A stretch of DNA of 36,334 nucleotides from the IMG/VR virus record IMGVR_UViG_3300001450_009945, positions 2,640 to 38,973 of that record; one strand, written 5' to 3'. The stretch comes from a virus. Shown here in pieces: positions 23,844-33,790 of the stretch. A program made the position numbers and the translations under genes. Each line of letters begins with the position of its first letter. Within the stretch, counting starts at the first letter, position 1. The notes beneath the pieces are model-generated. The model did not search any database. It was not told the DNA's origin and saw nothing but the letters and a program-made list of their open reading frames with translations.

Positions 23844-24311
23844 TTATTTTGTTTCTTCGATTACTAGGCCTAAATTAGCTATTGCATCTGCAAATTGCCA
23901 ACTTTCATATGCTATACTATTTTCCATATCAAGTCTATTAGTATAGAATTTTCCGTCTTGACCTTCAATTGGCCATTTTTGTTGTTCTTCTTCTGGAATT
24001 TCTATCTCAGGAGCAAATCTATACCCCCACTGATCCTTACTTGTTCCATCAGGAAAAACTATACCTTTTTCTGGAATTTGTATTACTGATGGGATCCAAA
24101 CTATTCCTCGTGCCTCATCTTCAACTGCCAAATCTGTAATTAATTGTGGAGCATCTCTTAGCACATTTTCAATTGCTTCTGATCCTATTTTGTAATGTTC
24201 ATTTGACGCATACCCACAATCAAATGACATATATGCGTCGCCTTCTTCAAGTCTTTCGTGGAAGCAATTACCTAATCCATCCACCGGACATGTTATTTTT
24301 GTTCTAGACAT
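23844..24311 (-). CDS. Hypothetical phage protein with N-terminal Cys pair
   Basis: This 155-residue acidic protein begins MSRTKITCPVDGLGNCFHERL, with Cys at 8 and 16 and a third in FDCGYASNE (32). The middle has FPDGTSKDQWGYRFAPEIEIPEEEQQKWP, and the C-terminus has AYESWQFADAIANLGLV. No known domain is recognised. GGGAGA precedes the start, and it is packed with both neighbours, so it belongs to the operon. It could be a virion protein; no evidence for enzymatic activity. Confidence 0.6.
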   Translation of the reverse strand: MSRTKITCPVDGLGNCFHERLEEGDAYMSFDCGYASNEHYKIGSEAIENVLRDAPQLITDLAVEDEARGIVWIPSVIQIPEKGIVFPDGTSKDQWGYRFAPEIEIPEEEQQKWPIEGQDGKFYTNRLDMENSIAYESWQFADAIANLGLVIEETK

Positions 24312-24313
24312 TA

Positions 24314-25618
24314 TTATTCTCCCGCTTTTTGTAAGGTTGGTAACTCAATTGAATCAAATGATGGTAACGTCATTGGTATTTCCGATGCTGGTTTTGGAAC
24401 ATACTTTTCAACTAGTTGTGTGAACTTATCATTCATCACATCCATACTGCCATTTTTTGTTATATAATGACGTTGACGTCTTCCCAAATCTTTAATATTT
24501 TTATATTTATTAAATGCATCTTGCATTGCTTTTTTAGCAAATTTATAGTTTGCATAAAACCAAGATGATTCTTTCAATATAACCTTATCCCAGACTGCAC
24601 TTTCATGAACTGGAGTTACACTACCGACGAGTCTAACTGAATGTTTTAGAAAGTCCTTGTGTCCGGACCACCACGTTGATATGATTGGCTTTCCACTTGT
24701 ACTGAATTCTGCTAATGGTCGCCCATACCCCTCTCCGTGAGTAAATGATACCATAGTTTTTACCTTTGGATGATTGTATAGTGAGTTTACTTCTGAATCT
24801 GTTAGTTCACCATGAATAAGATAAATCTTTGGTGGATTATCAAATCTATCAGTGATATCTTTAATCTTAGCTTTCATTTGCTCTCTATCAATTATACTGA
24901 AGGTTGCATGTGATGTTTTTAGAATCATTGCAGGTTGTTTTGATTTACCATCAAACGCACTACAAAATGTTTCAATACATCCTCCGATATCTTTCCTGTC
25001 GTGGGTATGACCTCCTGATAGCCAATGACCCATTTGTAAGAAGCAGAAATCTTCTGGTATTACATCAAGCATTTCTTGAATAGATGTATCTATAGTATTT
25101 TTAGAATCGTGCTTAGTTATGGCAAAATAAGTATCTAGATCCACTCCTTCTAACAAAACTTCTATTGGTTTTTGTAACTGTAGTTTTGCGACCTCATTCC
25201 CATTATCCATTTTGGAATATACAGTCTCTATCAAAGTTTGCTTAGAATGGTGGGAAGGTACAATTATTAGATCCATTCTATTACATCCATCTAACCATTC
25301 ATTATGTACTAATGTAGTTTCCATACCAGCTGTTATTCCTATATTGTAATTCCCTAACGGTTGAAATTCGTTTGGTACTGATAGTTGTACAAATACGTCT
25401 GGTTTTGGAAGATTACCTGCTTGTGGGTTATGTATTAAATTAGTGATATCACTATCACCTTCTCCTAATGCATTCATTGGAGTGTTTCCCCACCTTAAGC
25501 TAATTACCTTTATATCAAATTTATCCATTGCAATTAAACTTCTTACAAGATCTCTTGCATGATCACCATATCCTGATCTAGTTGCTATTGGTCCTTGAAA
25601 TACTAAAAATGGTCTCAT
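24314..25618 (-). CDS. GT4-type (GT-B fold) glycosyltransferase
   Basis: This 434-residue protein starts MRPFLVFQGPIATRSGYGDHARDL, the N-terminal Rossmann start of GT-B enzymes. The donor site has HGEGYGRPLAEF, an E-x7-E motif with E296/E304, plus a preceding SFTHGEG. A KDxxGGCIETF segment and VKTMVSFTH belong to the C-terminal domain. Length is typical. It is coupled by ATGA to a second GT4 gene; the two are homologous in layout but clearly divergent. Donor and acceptor are unknown. Confidence 0.83.
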   Translation of the reverse strand: MRPFLVFQGPIATRSGYGDHARDLVRSLIAMDKFDIKVISLRWGNTPMNALGEGDSDITNLIHNPQAGNLPKPDVFVQLSVPNEFQPLGNYNIGITAGMETTLVHNEWLDGCNRMDLIIVPSHHSKQTLIETVYSKMDNGNEVAKLQLQKPIEVLLEGVDLDTYFAITKHDSKNTIDTSIQEMLDVIPEDFCFLQMGHWLSGGHTHDRKDIGGCIETFCSAFDGKSKQPAMILKTSHATFSIIDREQMKAKIKDITDRFDNPPKIYLIHGELTDSEVNSLYNHPKVKTMVSFTHGEGYGRPLAEFSTSGKPIISTWWSGHKDFLKHSVRLVGSVTPVHESAVWDKVILKESSWFYANYKFAKKAMQDAFNKYKNIKDLGRRQRHYITKNGSMDVMNDKFTQLVEKYVPKPASEIPMTLPSFDSIELPTLQKAGE

Positions 25619-27105
25619 TGTTTATCTCCTAATATACTGTCAAAAATTATCCCAGATGGGTACTTTGGTGTTGGTGTTGACATATCTAACATTGCAAATT
25701 TTGGTCTAGGTTTCCACACATCTAACGTTGTTTCAACTGCATTTATAAAGTCATTGCACATATCTTCTGATTTGAATCCAGTTGCCATAGCCCACGTTCG
25801 ACCTGCCATACCTCTACGATTCCGTTCGTCTGGTCCTAACTTATATACTTCCACCATTTTCTTTGCAATATCTTTTACACTTGCTCTACTATCATAAATG
25901 TATGGTGTTTGTGGCGATCCTTGTAGATTTATTTGTGGGAATACTGGAAATGCCCATTCACCATGCTTTTTATGCTTTCCATTACTATTCGACGGCCAGG
26001 TGTCTGTATAATCAGTTTCCTTGATCAACGAGCCATCCTCTTTTACAAAACCGCATTGGTCTTGTAATCCACCAGTTACGTTTACAAGTACTGGAGTTCC
26101 TGACATTATAGTCTCCATGCAACTTAATCCAAATCCTTCTGCTGAACTTGTATTAATTCCACAATCTGATATATTATAAAAATAGTTTAATGTTCTTGAA
26201 TCTATCTTTGCTGTAGAGAATCCGACTTTATAATCAGCACAGAGTGCTTTAGCTACTGCTGGAAGATCAGTACCATTTGGATCTACTGTATCCGTGTGTA
26301 AAAGGAATAAGCACTTATCTGCTTGTTCTTTTGGAAGTGTATCACAGAAAAGTCTATATGCTAACATAGCGTCTGATACCATTTTCCTTCTGATATTTCT
26401 ACTGTTAAATGTAAATATCATTTCTGCATCTATATTATCTCCAAGCAATTCTACTTTAAAGTTTTGCATATCATTCCACTCTGGGTGGTCATCAGCTATC
26501 GGATAATATTCACTTGGATTGATACCATGAGGTACGTAGAATAAATCTTTTCCTTCTACTCTAGGTTTTCGTTGACAGACGTGTTTGTTAATATTATACG
26601 TTTGCTTTGAGATAGCCATAATAAAATCACACGACTCATATGCATTTTCATTCCAATGAGGAAATGGAAGATCATCCCATATATTTAGATATCCTAAAGG
26701 TATAGTTTGTCTGATTTCATGTTCCATTTGATATAACCATTCCCAAAATCTAGGATCCGTAAAGTGAATAATTACATCTGGTTTTTCTTGGTTTATGACA
26801 TGTCTTAATAGATCTGGATTGCCATATCCATCAGTTGGATATATTTTGCAATATGCATTTTGAACCCCAGTTTCTTTTACAAGATCTTGAGATATATCCA
26901 CTAGCTTTCCTCCATCTGGATGTTTGATTGCTCCTCCTATTTGAACCCAATCATATTTATGACACGTACCTTTTACTGTATTACGAGATACTGTTCCCAC
27001 ACCTGAGTGCATTCTCATATCATCTGATAATAGTAAAATTTTCTTTTTTGCTTGAATAGGCTGATTATGTACCATTGAATTAGTTGGTAAATTTTGAATT
27101 TCCAT
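25615..27105 (-). CDS. GT4-type glycosyltransferase (first gene of the sugar island)
   Basis: This 496-residue GT-B transferase has KILLLSDDMRMHSGVGTVSR in the N-terminal domain, a HFTDPRFWEWLYQ segment, and the C-terminal E-x7-E motif SSAEGFGLSCMETIMSG with E323/E331. It is longer than most GT4 enzymes, with an N-terminal extension of about 20 residues and a Pro-rich tail. AAAGGG and a TATAAATA box lie directly upstream, so a new late transcript may begin here. It is followed by a homologue (24314-25618). Confidence 0.83.
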   Translation of the reverse strand: MEIQNLPTNSMVHNQPIQAKKKILLLSDDMRMHSGVGTVSRNTVKGTCHKYDWVQIGGAIKHPDGGKLVDISQDLVKETGVQNAYCKIYPTDGYGNPDLLRHVINQEKPDVIIHFTDPRFWEWLYQMEHEIRQTIPLGYLNIWDDLPFPHWNENAYESCDFIMAISKQTYNINKHVCQRKPRVEGKDLFYVPHGINPSEYYPIADDHPEWNDMQNFKVELLGDNIDAEMIFTFNSRNIRRKMVSDAMLAYRLFCDTLPKEQADKCLFLLHTDTVDPNGTDLPAVAKALCADYKVGFSTAKIDSRTLNYFYNISDCGINTSSAEGFGLSCMETIMSGTPVLVNVTGGLQDQCGFVKEDGSLIKETDYTDTWPSNSNGKHKKHGEWAFPVFPQINLQGSPQTPYIYDSRASVKDIAKKMVEVYKLGPDERNRRGMAGRTWAMATGFKSEDMCNDFINAVETTLDVWKPRPKFAMLDMSTPTPKYPSGIIFDSILGDKQ

Positions 27106-27124
27106 ATATTATAACCCTTTTTTT

Positions 27125-27132
27125 TATTTATA
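27125..27132 (-). promoter_or_regulatory. TATAAATA box, T4-type late promoter candidate
   Basis: The minus strand reads TATAAATA immediately upstream of the first glycosyltransferase gene, ending 20 bases before its ATG. This is the core of T4 late promoters, which lack a -35 element. It overlaps the stop codon of the preceding small gene. It is the only correctly oriented copy I found in a gap between genes. Confidence 0.5.
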
Positions 27133-27316
27133 AGTTTCGTCCTAAGGTCTCCACCCTATTTATTTTCTTTCTAAACGATTCCTCATTAACATATAAGTAT
27201 ATCGATCGATTAACTAATTTTTGTAAATTTATATCTGTTTCTAGACAAGTTTTTTTGAAATCTTTACGCAGTCCTTCTTTAATTTTGACTGACGTGAGTC
27301 GTATTTCTTCCGGCAT
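27128..27316 (-). CDS. Ribbon-helix-helix-like DNA-binding protein
   Basis: This protein has 62 residues from ATG 27316, chosen because GGGAG precedes it; a longer frame from 27358 would run through the regulatory sequence. It fits the Arc/MetJ/CopG-type layout: a short strand RLTSVKIKEGL, then helix LRKDFKKTCLETD, then NLQKLVNRSIYLYVNEESFRKKI as helix 2 and tail. It probably binds DNA as a dimer. An 11-base inverted repeat lies 29 bases upstream (27345-27355) and could be its own operator. It sits just before the sugar island, so it could control it. Confidence 0.65.
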   Translation of the reverse strand: MPEEIRLTSVKIKEGLRKDFKKTCLETDINLQKLVNRSIYLYVNEESFRKKINRVETLGRNL

Positions 27317-27344
27317 AACTGTTCTCCCTTTATATATACATATA

Positions 27345-27355
27345 TACGAGTCGTA
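27345..27355. promoter_or_regulatory. Inverted repeat TACGA-G-TCGTA, operator candidate
   Basis: Perfect five-base arms around one base lie in the 44-base gap upstream of the ribbon-helix-helix gene, beside an AT-rich stretch (27331-27346) that could be the promoter. Repressors of this family bind such short inverted repeats near their own promoters, so autoregulation is inferred. Confidence 0.4.
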
Positions 27356-27360
27356 CAAAA

Positions 27361-27759
27361 CTAACTAATTATTACAACTTTTTTCTTATATTTTTTAGCT
27401 TCACTTATCGTATGATTAGTTTCTTTACCATCCTCTCCATTTGGAGTAAATATTATCATTACATCACAGTATTTTGCTAGCATAGTGTTTCTCGTAAAGA
27501 AGTTTCCTGGGTTGTATGTCTTATTATAATAATTTTCATGTAATGCTGAATATAAATTTTTTGGAGTGTGAGATGGATTGAACTCTAAGTATTCACATCC
27601 TAACTCTAACGCATATTTCTTTGCATATTTATCCGCTCCTTGTTTGCATCCACTAGATGCTATTAATAAAGATTCACACTCATTCTTCAATTTATATATA
27701 CATTCTTTTATCTTACGTTTATTTTCGTAATTGCGACTACCTACAATACCAACCTTCAT
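27361..27759 (-). CDS. SLOG-superfamily (YspA/DUF2493-like) protein
   Basis: This 132-residue protein has MKVGIVGSRNYENK as first strand and loop, ASSGCKQGADKYAKKYA as the G-x-D-loop of SLOG folds, FFTRNTMLAKYCDVMIIF and TISEAKKYKKKVVII. This ordered set matches the YspA-type SLOG family, Rossmann-like domains that bind nucleotides or nucleotide-derived signals. The true ligand is unknown. It overlaps the Smr-like gene by ATGA, in a group with a nuclease and an RHH protein. Confidence 0.75.
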   Translation of the reverse strand: MKVGIVGSRNYENKRKIKECIYKLKNECESLLIASSGCKQGADKYAKKYALELGCEYLEFNPSHTPKNLYSALHENYYNKTYNPGNFFTRNTMLAKYCDVMIIFTPNGEDGKETNHTISEAKKYKKKVVIIS

Positions 27760-27983
27760 AATTTTATCACCAATTTACCTTCATTCGGTGAATAACGTTC
27801 CAGTACTTCTAAGTTATATTCATCTAGTACTTCACATACTAGCTCTTTCATTCTATCACTATATCCAGTTACTATTTCAAATCTTTGCACTGGTTTGTCT
27901 GCTAGAATAATATCATTGATAAATTTATCTACGATATCATATACATCTCTATGTCGTATTCCATGTAGATCTAATTTATTCAA
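27756..27983 (-). CDS. Small MutS-related (Smr) domain protein, TTG start
   Basis: This 75-residue protein begins with TTG at 27983, preceded by GGAGAG inside the end of the nuclease gene. LDLHG (4-8) is the Smr signature, then a helix (VYDIVDKFINDII), the strand FEIVTGYSDRMKELV and a C-terminal strand KLVIKL. The usual TGxG appears as TGYS. Smr domains act as endonucleases or nucleic-acid binders. A stand-alone version next to a Fe-S nuclease suggests a DNA- or RNA-processing role. Confidence 0.75.
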   Translation of the reverse strand: MNKLDLHGIRHRDVYDIVDKFINDIILADKPVQRFEIVTGYSDRMKELVCEVLDEYNLEVLERYSPNEGKLVIKL

Positions 27984-28875
27984 CTACTCTCTCCTTTGAT
28001 GGACATAAGTCTGGTCGAGTCTTGAAGTCACAGTATTTACAATTTTTATTATTCTTTCCTTTGACTGCAATGTAATCACGATCCGTATTATGCGATCCAT
28101 CTACATTGAAAGCAGATCTAACAAACTCATCTACCGAGCTATTAATCTTATTCATGGTAGGCTTACCTGCAGCTGGATTAAATATTTGTACTCTCTTTTG
28201 TGGAAAGTCCATGTTTTCATATAGCTTGCGTTTTACAATAAAATATTCCACTCTGATATTATCTAATGGTACGTTGAACTGCTTTGCATAATACGATTTA
28301 TATAATACCAACTGAGCAGTTTTAGTCGAATCAGCTTTCTGATACTTATTCCATCCCATTGTACTAGTTTTGATATCAATGATCTTATAAGTATTATCTC
28401 TAGTATCTTTAATAATCAAATCAATATAACCTCTGAACTTCACATTCTGATTTACACTCATAGGAACAAGTAATGGTACCTCTACACCAATGAGTTCATG
28501 ATTCTTTTTCTGGAAGTATTCTCCTCGTTTACTCAATACATAATCTAATATCAGAATACCATGTTCGTAGAATTCACCCATTTCAGCTGCATTAGTAAAT
28601 TTAGGATCTTGTCCCATAGCACATGCTTTGCGATATTCTTTAGCCATCATCTTTTTCAAGATTTCATGCCAGTCTTCCTTATTAGCAGCTACTGCTGATT
28701 CTTCATACATAATAGTAAGATACGATTGTAGAGTTTCGTGGAACGCACTACCGAATAATGTATGTATTGATTGTGTATATACAGATAACTTATCTACATA
28801 GTTAAGCTTCCACTGACGTGGACAGTTAGCATACTGAGTATACTGTGAGTATGATATTTTATTTCCAGTCGCCAT
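27976..28875 (-). CDS. PD-(D/E)XK nuclease with Fe-S cysteines (RecB/Cas4-like)
   Basis: This protein has 299 residues. An N-terminal C18 in NCPRQW and a C-terminal C279/C282/C291 (CKYCDFKTRPDLC) form the four-cysteine Fe-S arrangement of AddB/Cas4-type nucleases. The nuclease core has FGSAFHETL with H46, VEVPL with E132, YIDLIIKD with D152 and IIDIKTS with D167/K169, then a Q-containing helix (TKTAQLVLYKSYY). It likely acts as a 5'-3' exonuclease or recombination nuclease in phage DNA processing. It overlaps both the Smr gene and the DUF1599-like gene. Confidence 0.87.
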   Translation of the reverse strand: MATGNKISYSQYTQYANCPRQWKLNYVDKLSVYTQSIHTLFGSAFHETLQSYLTIMYEESAVAANKEDWHEILKKMMAKEYRKACAMGQDPKFTNAAEMGEFYEHGILILDYVLSKRGEYFQKKNHELIGVEVPLLVPMSVNQNVKFRGYIDLIIKDTRDNTYKIIDIKTSTMGWNKYQKADSTKTAQLVLYKSYYAKQFNVPLDNIRVEYFIVKRKLYENMDFPQKRVQIFNPAAGKPTMNKINSSVDEFVRSAFNVDGSHNTDRDYIAVKGKNNKNCKYCDFKTRPDLCPSKERVVE

Positions 28876-29197
28876 TGATTACTATTTGTGATATTATTCC
28901 ATATATTGATAGATCCTGAAACGTATCTTTTACAGATTCAGTTGTTACTTTTGCATCTTGCTTCAACAGTACTAATTGCTTTAATCTTTGAATCTTATCA
29001 TTCATTCTAAACCATAATCCTGTTAATGCAACATGTACTTCTTGCTCAGTCTCTAAATTAGATCCTACTGATATATTACCTTTACCATAATCCATCATCT
29101 TACTGGCAAACAATTCATATTGTTCTGCATGTATCTGTTCATATGCTTTTGCAATGTCTGGATACTTAGCTTTCAACTCGTCTCTACTATTCGTCAT
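28859..29197 (-). CDS. DUF1599-like phage protein
   Basis: This 112-residue protein is helical, with FASKMMDYGKGNISVG, LTGLWFRMNDKIQRLKQL and VKDTFQDLSIYGIISQIV. This D-Y-G, R-x-x-DKIxRL, D-x-x-DLSxYGI layout matches the DUF1599 (nucleotide-modification-associated domain 1) family, which has an all-alpha pyrophosphatase-like character. The exact role is unknown. It is packed between gp62 and the nuclease in a replication operon, consistent with nucleotide metabolism. Confidence 0.6.
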   Translation of the reverse strand: MTNSRDELKAKYPDIAKAYEQIHAEQYELFASKMMDYGKGNISVGSNLETEQEVHVALTGLWFRMNDKIQRLKQLVLLKQDAKVTTESVKDTFQDLSIYGIISQIVINGDWK

Positions 29198-29637
29198 TTC
29201 TTTATCTTTATTAGTTTTTTAATCAGCTTACGGTCCATGCCGTAAGTCTCAAGTATATTAGATATATACAATATCCCCCTTTTTTCTCGAAAAAGCAACA
29301 ATAAATACGATTTTATTTCAGTTTTTCCTACTTCAAAATGTCGTGATAAATACTCAAGTAATTCGGGATTATATTTGTCAGCTTTTGCAGCCTTTACATA
29401 CTTGCTAAACATTTTCTTCTTTGGAAGAATGCTAGAATACAATTTATACAATTGCTTCTTATCTGTAATATTTAGTGATTGGACTTCGTTTACTATCTCA
29501 AGTAAATCAGAGTTCATAGAGAGCCATCTACTTACCATAAACGAACTCCATGACTTCCAATCACTTTCTGAGTAACTAGTAGCTGGAAGTTTGTTTACAG
29601 TTATATTATTGATGTGCTCAATTATGCTTTTACTCAT
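29194..29637 (-). CDS. 62: Clamp loader small subunit (gp62-like)
   Basis: This protein has 147 residues from ATG 29637, which overlaps the preceding stop by eight bases. It matches T4-like gp62 in layout: SSFMVSRWLSMNSDLLEIVNEVQSL, then KKQLYKLYSSILPKKKMFSKYVK and a C-terminal helical region with EVGKTEIKSYLLLL. gp62 forms the clamp loader with gp44 (four gp44 to one gp62 in T4), and it lies in the same operon as gp44, gp45 and gp43. The length is below T4 gp62 (187). Confidence 0.82.
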   Translation of the reverse strand: MSKSIIEHINNITVNKLPATSYSESDWKSWSSFMVSRWLSMNSDLLEIVNEVQSLNITDKKQLYKLYSSILPKKKMFSKYVKAAKADKYNPELLEYLSRHFEVGKTEIKSYLLLLFREKRGILYISNILETYGMDRKLIKKLIKIKK

Positions 29638-29902
29638 CTGATGATGTTGGCATCTTCGGAATAAATTCTTCATTCACCCACTTACATGATGAGCATTCAA
29701 ATACTTGCATTGGTGCTAGTGTTGGTTTCCCCGATGGTGATAACGACGCTGGAAGTTTCTTGAACATTGATGCTGGTGTGAATGTTGGATTCTCACACTT
29801 TTCACATATGACATCTTCTAGTGTATTTGGATCAATACTGATTGGTGTTGGTTCAGAGTTCTTCGGTCCTGAATTCCTTCCTCTATTGTTTACTACTTTC
29901 AT
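29630..29902 (-). CDS. Small zinc-ribbon protein
   Basis: This 90-residue protein has CEKC (C33/C36) and CSSC (C70/C73), two CxxC knuckles 33 residues apart, framing a Pro-rich middle. This is the usual zinc-ribbon arrangement. A disordered N-terminus and the location between gp44 and gp62 suggest a factor tied to replication or late transcription. No family name is assigned. Overlap with gp62 at the C-terminus supports coupling. Confidence 0.65.
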   Translation of the reverse strand: MKVVNNRGRNSGPKNSEPTPISIDPNTLEDVICEKCENPTFTPASMFKKLPASLSPSGKPTLAPMQVFECSSCKWVNEEFIPKMPTSSDE

Positions 29903-30816
29903 TTTACAGTCTCTTTTAGCTTTACTAATAAGGCCATGATATTAATTTCTTTATCAACTACCATAGCATCTTTATATTGTGCTTCTGCTATATACATTAT
30001 AGCTTCTGCTGTTTGTGTTGTGTATTCATCAGTATTATCGTATAAGAATCTATATACATCTGTAAAATCTGTCGATTTACTGTCTACAACAATTTGTCTC
30101 ATTTTTGATATATTTTCATTGGCTTGGATTGATTTTAATAAATCGTTCATCCAATCAGCTTGAAGCATTGACGTCTCATCAATGACTAATCTACCATCTA
30201 CTATCTGTCTTTGCAAACCGTTAATAGCTCTACGTATATCTGGATAAGTGGATTGTACAATTTGAACCAATGCTTGTGCGTATCCAGGTCCATTTCCAAC
30301 TAATTCTTCATCACATATATGCTTTAATCGTATTGCAACTTCTTTTCTTGATGGTGGAGTAATTCCAAATACCTGACATCTACTTTGTATAGGATCAATG
30401 ATCTTTTCAACGTAGTTACAAGTAAGAATGAATCTAGTAGTCTTACTGAACGTCTCCATTAAGTTTCGTAATGCTGCTTGTGCATTTGGAGTCAGATAAT
30501 CTGCTTCATCTAGAATTACAACCTTTAAAGGACTGAATCCCATTGAGCTTGCAAAATCTCTAATCTTAGTTCTGACCGTATCAACATTGTTTTCATCAGA
30601 TGCATTAATGTACATATGATCACATTCAATATTGTTAACTACGATCTTACCAAGAGTGGTTTTACCAGTTCCAGCTTTCCCATATAATAACAAATGGGGA
30701 ATATCCCCACTTGCTATATATGATTGTACCTTTGAAACTATTGCTTCAGATCCAATATACCCTTCCAATGTGTCAGGTCTATACTTTTCTACCCAAAGTG
30801 TATTTTCTATATTCAT
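29899..30816 (-). CDS. 44: Clamp loader large subunit (gp44-like AAA+ ATPase)
   Basis: This 305-residue protein has TLWVEKYRPDTLEGYIG at the N-terminus (RFC-type), Walker A GKAGTGKTT (46-54), Walker B DEAD (103-106), the AALRNLME helix and the SRC motif (145-147) that supplies the arginine finger. It loads the gp45 clamp with gp62. The ATG has no clear Shine-Dalgarno sequence; it follows a TTTATAAT stretch and the 18-base element at 30823-30840, so a leaderless or re-initiating start is possible. Confidence 0.92.
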   Translation of the reverse strand: MNIENTLWVEKYRPDTLEGYIGSEAIVSKVQSYIASGDIPHLLLYGKAGTGKTTLGKIVVNNIECDHMYINASDENNVDTVRTKIRDFASSMGFSPLKVVILDEADYLTPNAQAALRNLMETFSKTTRFILTCNYVEKIIDPIQSRCQVFGITPPSRKEVAIRLKHICDEELVGNGPGYAQALVQIVQSTYPDIRRAINGLQRQIVDGRLVIDETSMLQADWMNDLLKSIQANENISKMRQIVVDSKSTDFTDVYRFLYDNTDEYTTQTAEAIMYIAEAQYKDAMVVDKEINIMALLVKLKETVK

Positions 30817-30822
30817 ATTATA

Positions 30823-30840
30823 AATATACGAAATTTATTT
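30823..30840 (-). promoter_or_regulatory. 18-base element shared with 20280-20297
   Basis: The minus strand reads AAATAAATTTCGTATATT, identical to the element at 20280-20297. It begins in the stop region of the small gene 30835-31059 and ends seven bases before the gp44 ATG. TTTATAAT follows directly. Position and repeat suggest a promoter or other transcription or translation signal. Confidence 0.45.
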
Positions 30841-31059
30841 GGATTCTGCAACTTTTTTATCGGTATTTATTAGTGATTTTAATGCTTCTAATTTACCATC
30901 AGATGTTGCAATTGCATCTAGCAATTTATCCATTTCACCAACGACGTCAGGATGTTCTCCTACACCTACTGGATGTTGTAGATAAGTATTTAGATTAGCT
31001 ACTGCCACAGCTCTGTCTGCTTCACATTTTTTTACTATTGCGTTTACATATATTTCCAT
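30835..31059 (-). CDS. Small hypothetical phage protein
   Basis: This 74-residue helical protein begins MEIYVNAIVKKCEADRAVAVANLNTYLQHPVGVGEHPDVVGEMDKLLDAI in style (a helix, a Gly/Pro loop, then a second helix). It has a single Cys and no other motif. It lies between GroEL and gp44 in the replication operon, with a short gap to groEL. No function can be assigned. Confidence 0.6.
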   Translation of the reverse strand: MEIYVNAIVKKCEADRAVAVANLNTYLQHPVGVGEHPDVVGEMDKLLDAIATSDGKLEALKSLINTDKKVAESK

Positions 31060-31066
31060 AATCTCT

Positions 31067-33005
<1,939 letters not shown>

Positions 33006-33017
33006 AACTACTCTCCT

Positions 33018-33749
33018 TTAATTGTTTTGTGTTTGTACTAAATAATAAACAGACTTATAGTCTGGGCCTTCTATTGTTACTCTAGCTAATCCGTCAGGAC
33101 TAACCTCCATTAATCCTGAAGTCATATCTCTATTGGCTAGTAATATTTCCTTCATATGATCTGCTGAAAAAGAAATATATTCTAAATCAGGTACTTCTGT
33201 ATTTGCGTTTGTTACATCAAATATAATCTTATTAGTCGCCATCGAGTCTGAGTGACCTATAATTACTTGCAATTTGTCTCCGAAATCATTTGCTACTACT
33301 GTGAAATTTGTTTCTTCAGATAAAGCTGCTTTTGCTCTGATAAATCTAGACACAAAGTCTCCATCTACTGTAATAGTTGTAGTGAATTCTGGTATCTGTT
33401 TAAGTTTTGGAGCTTTTGGTATTATCGATTCTTCTGATAGAATGTACTCTAACATTGTAGTACTGTCAGTCATCCCTATTGAATAATTGCGACCTTCTTG
33501 ATGATTTACCAATACGTTAATATCAGTATCTAATACGCTAATAAGTTTTTTGAGTTGTGATGTTGTGTATATACAATAATCACCTTCTGTGAATCCGATG
33601 CCCTTATACTTAACGTTTCCTAATAACGTCTTGTCATCAGATATAAAGTTTGTGCGCATCTCTTCTTTAGATACATTCCACTTTACAGATTCGACACCAC
33701 CTCCTAATGAGTATTTGTCTATAAAACCATTTAATTTTTGTTTGTCCAT
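33018..33749 (-). CDS. 45: Sliding clamp (gp45-like)
   Basis: This 243-residue protein lies next to gp43 as in T4. It has the low-similarity beta-clamp layout of alternating strands, with GIGFTEGDYCIYTTSQLKKLIS, NYSIGMTD and a repeat-like second half (ISFSADHMKEILLANRD...LARVTIEG). No catalytic motif is expected. The call rests on size, fold-like pattern and position. It acts as a ring on DNA that tethers gp43. A weak ribosome site (AAAGG) precedes the start. Confidence 0.8.
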   Translation of the reverse strand: MDKQKLNGFIDKYSLGGGVESVKWNVSKEEMRTNFISDDKTLLGNVKYKGIGFTEGDYCIYTTSQLKKLISVLDTDINVLVNHQEGRNYSIGMTDSTTMLEYILSEESIIPKAPKLKQIPEFTTTITVDGDFVSRFIRAKAALSEETNFTVVANDFGDKLQVIIGHSDSMATNKIIFDVTNANTEVPDLEYISFSADHMKEILLANRDMTSGLMEVSPDGLARVTIEGPDYKSVYYLVQTQNN

Positions 33750-33766
33750 ATAATAACCTTTATTTT

Positions 33767-33787
33767 TTCTATATATAAATATATATT
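33767..33787. promoter_or_regulatory. AT-rich palindrome before gp45, promoter candidate
   Basis: In the 41-base gap between gp43 and gp45 the sequence has TATATAT arms around a central AA (33770-33785), the same layout as the palindrome at 2023-2036. On the plus strand it contains TATAAATA at 33774-33781. It lies about 20 bases before the gp45 start. Function inferred. Confidence 0.3.
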
Positions 33788-33790
33788 AAG

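Noticed and set aside
25615-27105. DNA-base glucosyltransferase role for the GT4 genes
   Set aside because: No hydroxymethylase or modified-base synthesis gene was seen, and these proteins look like ordinary glycan transferases.
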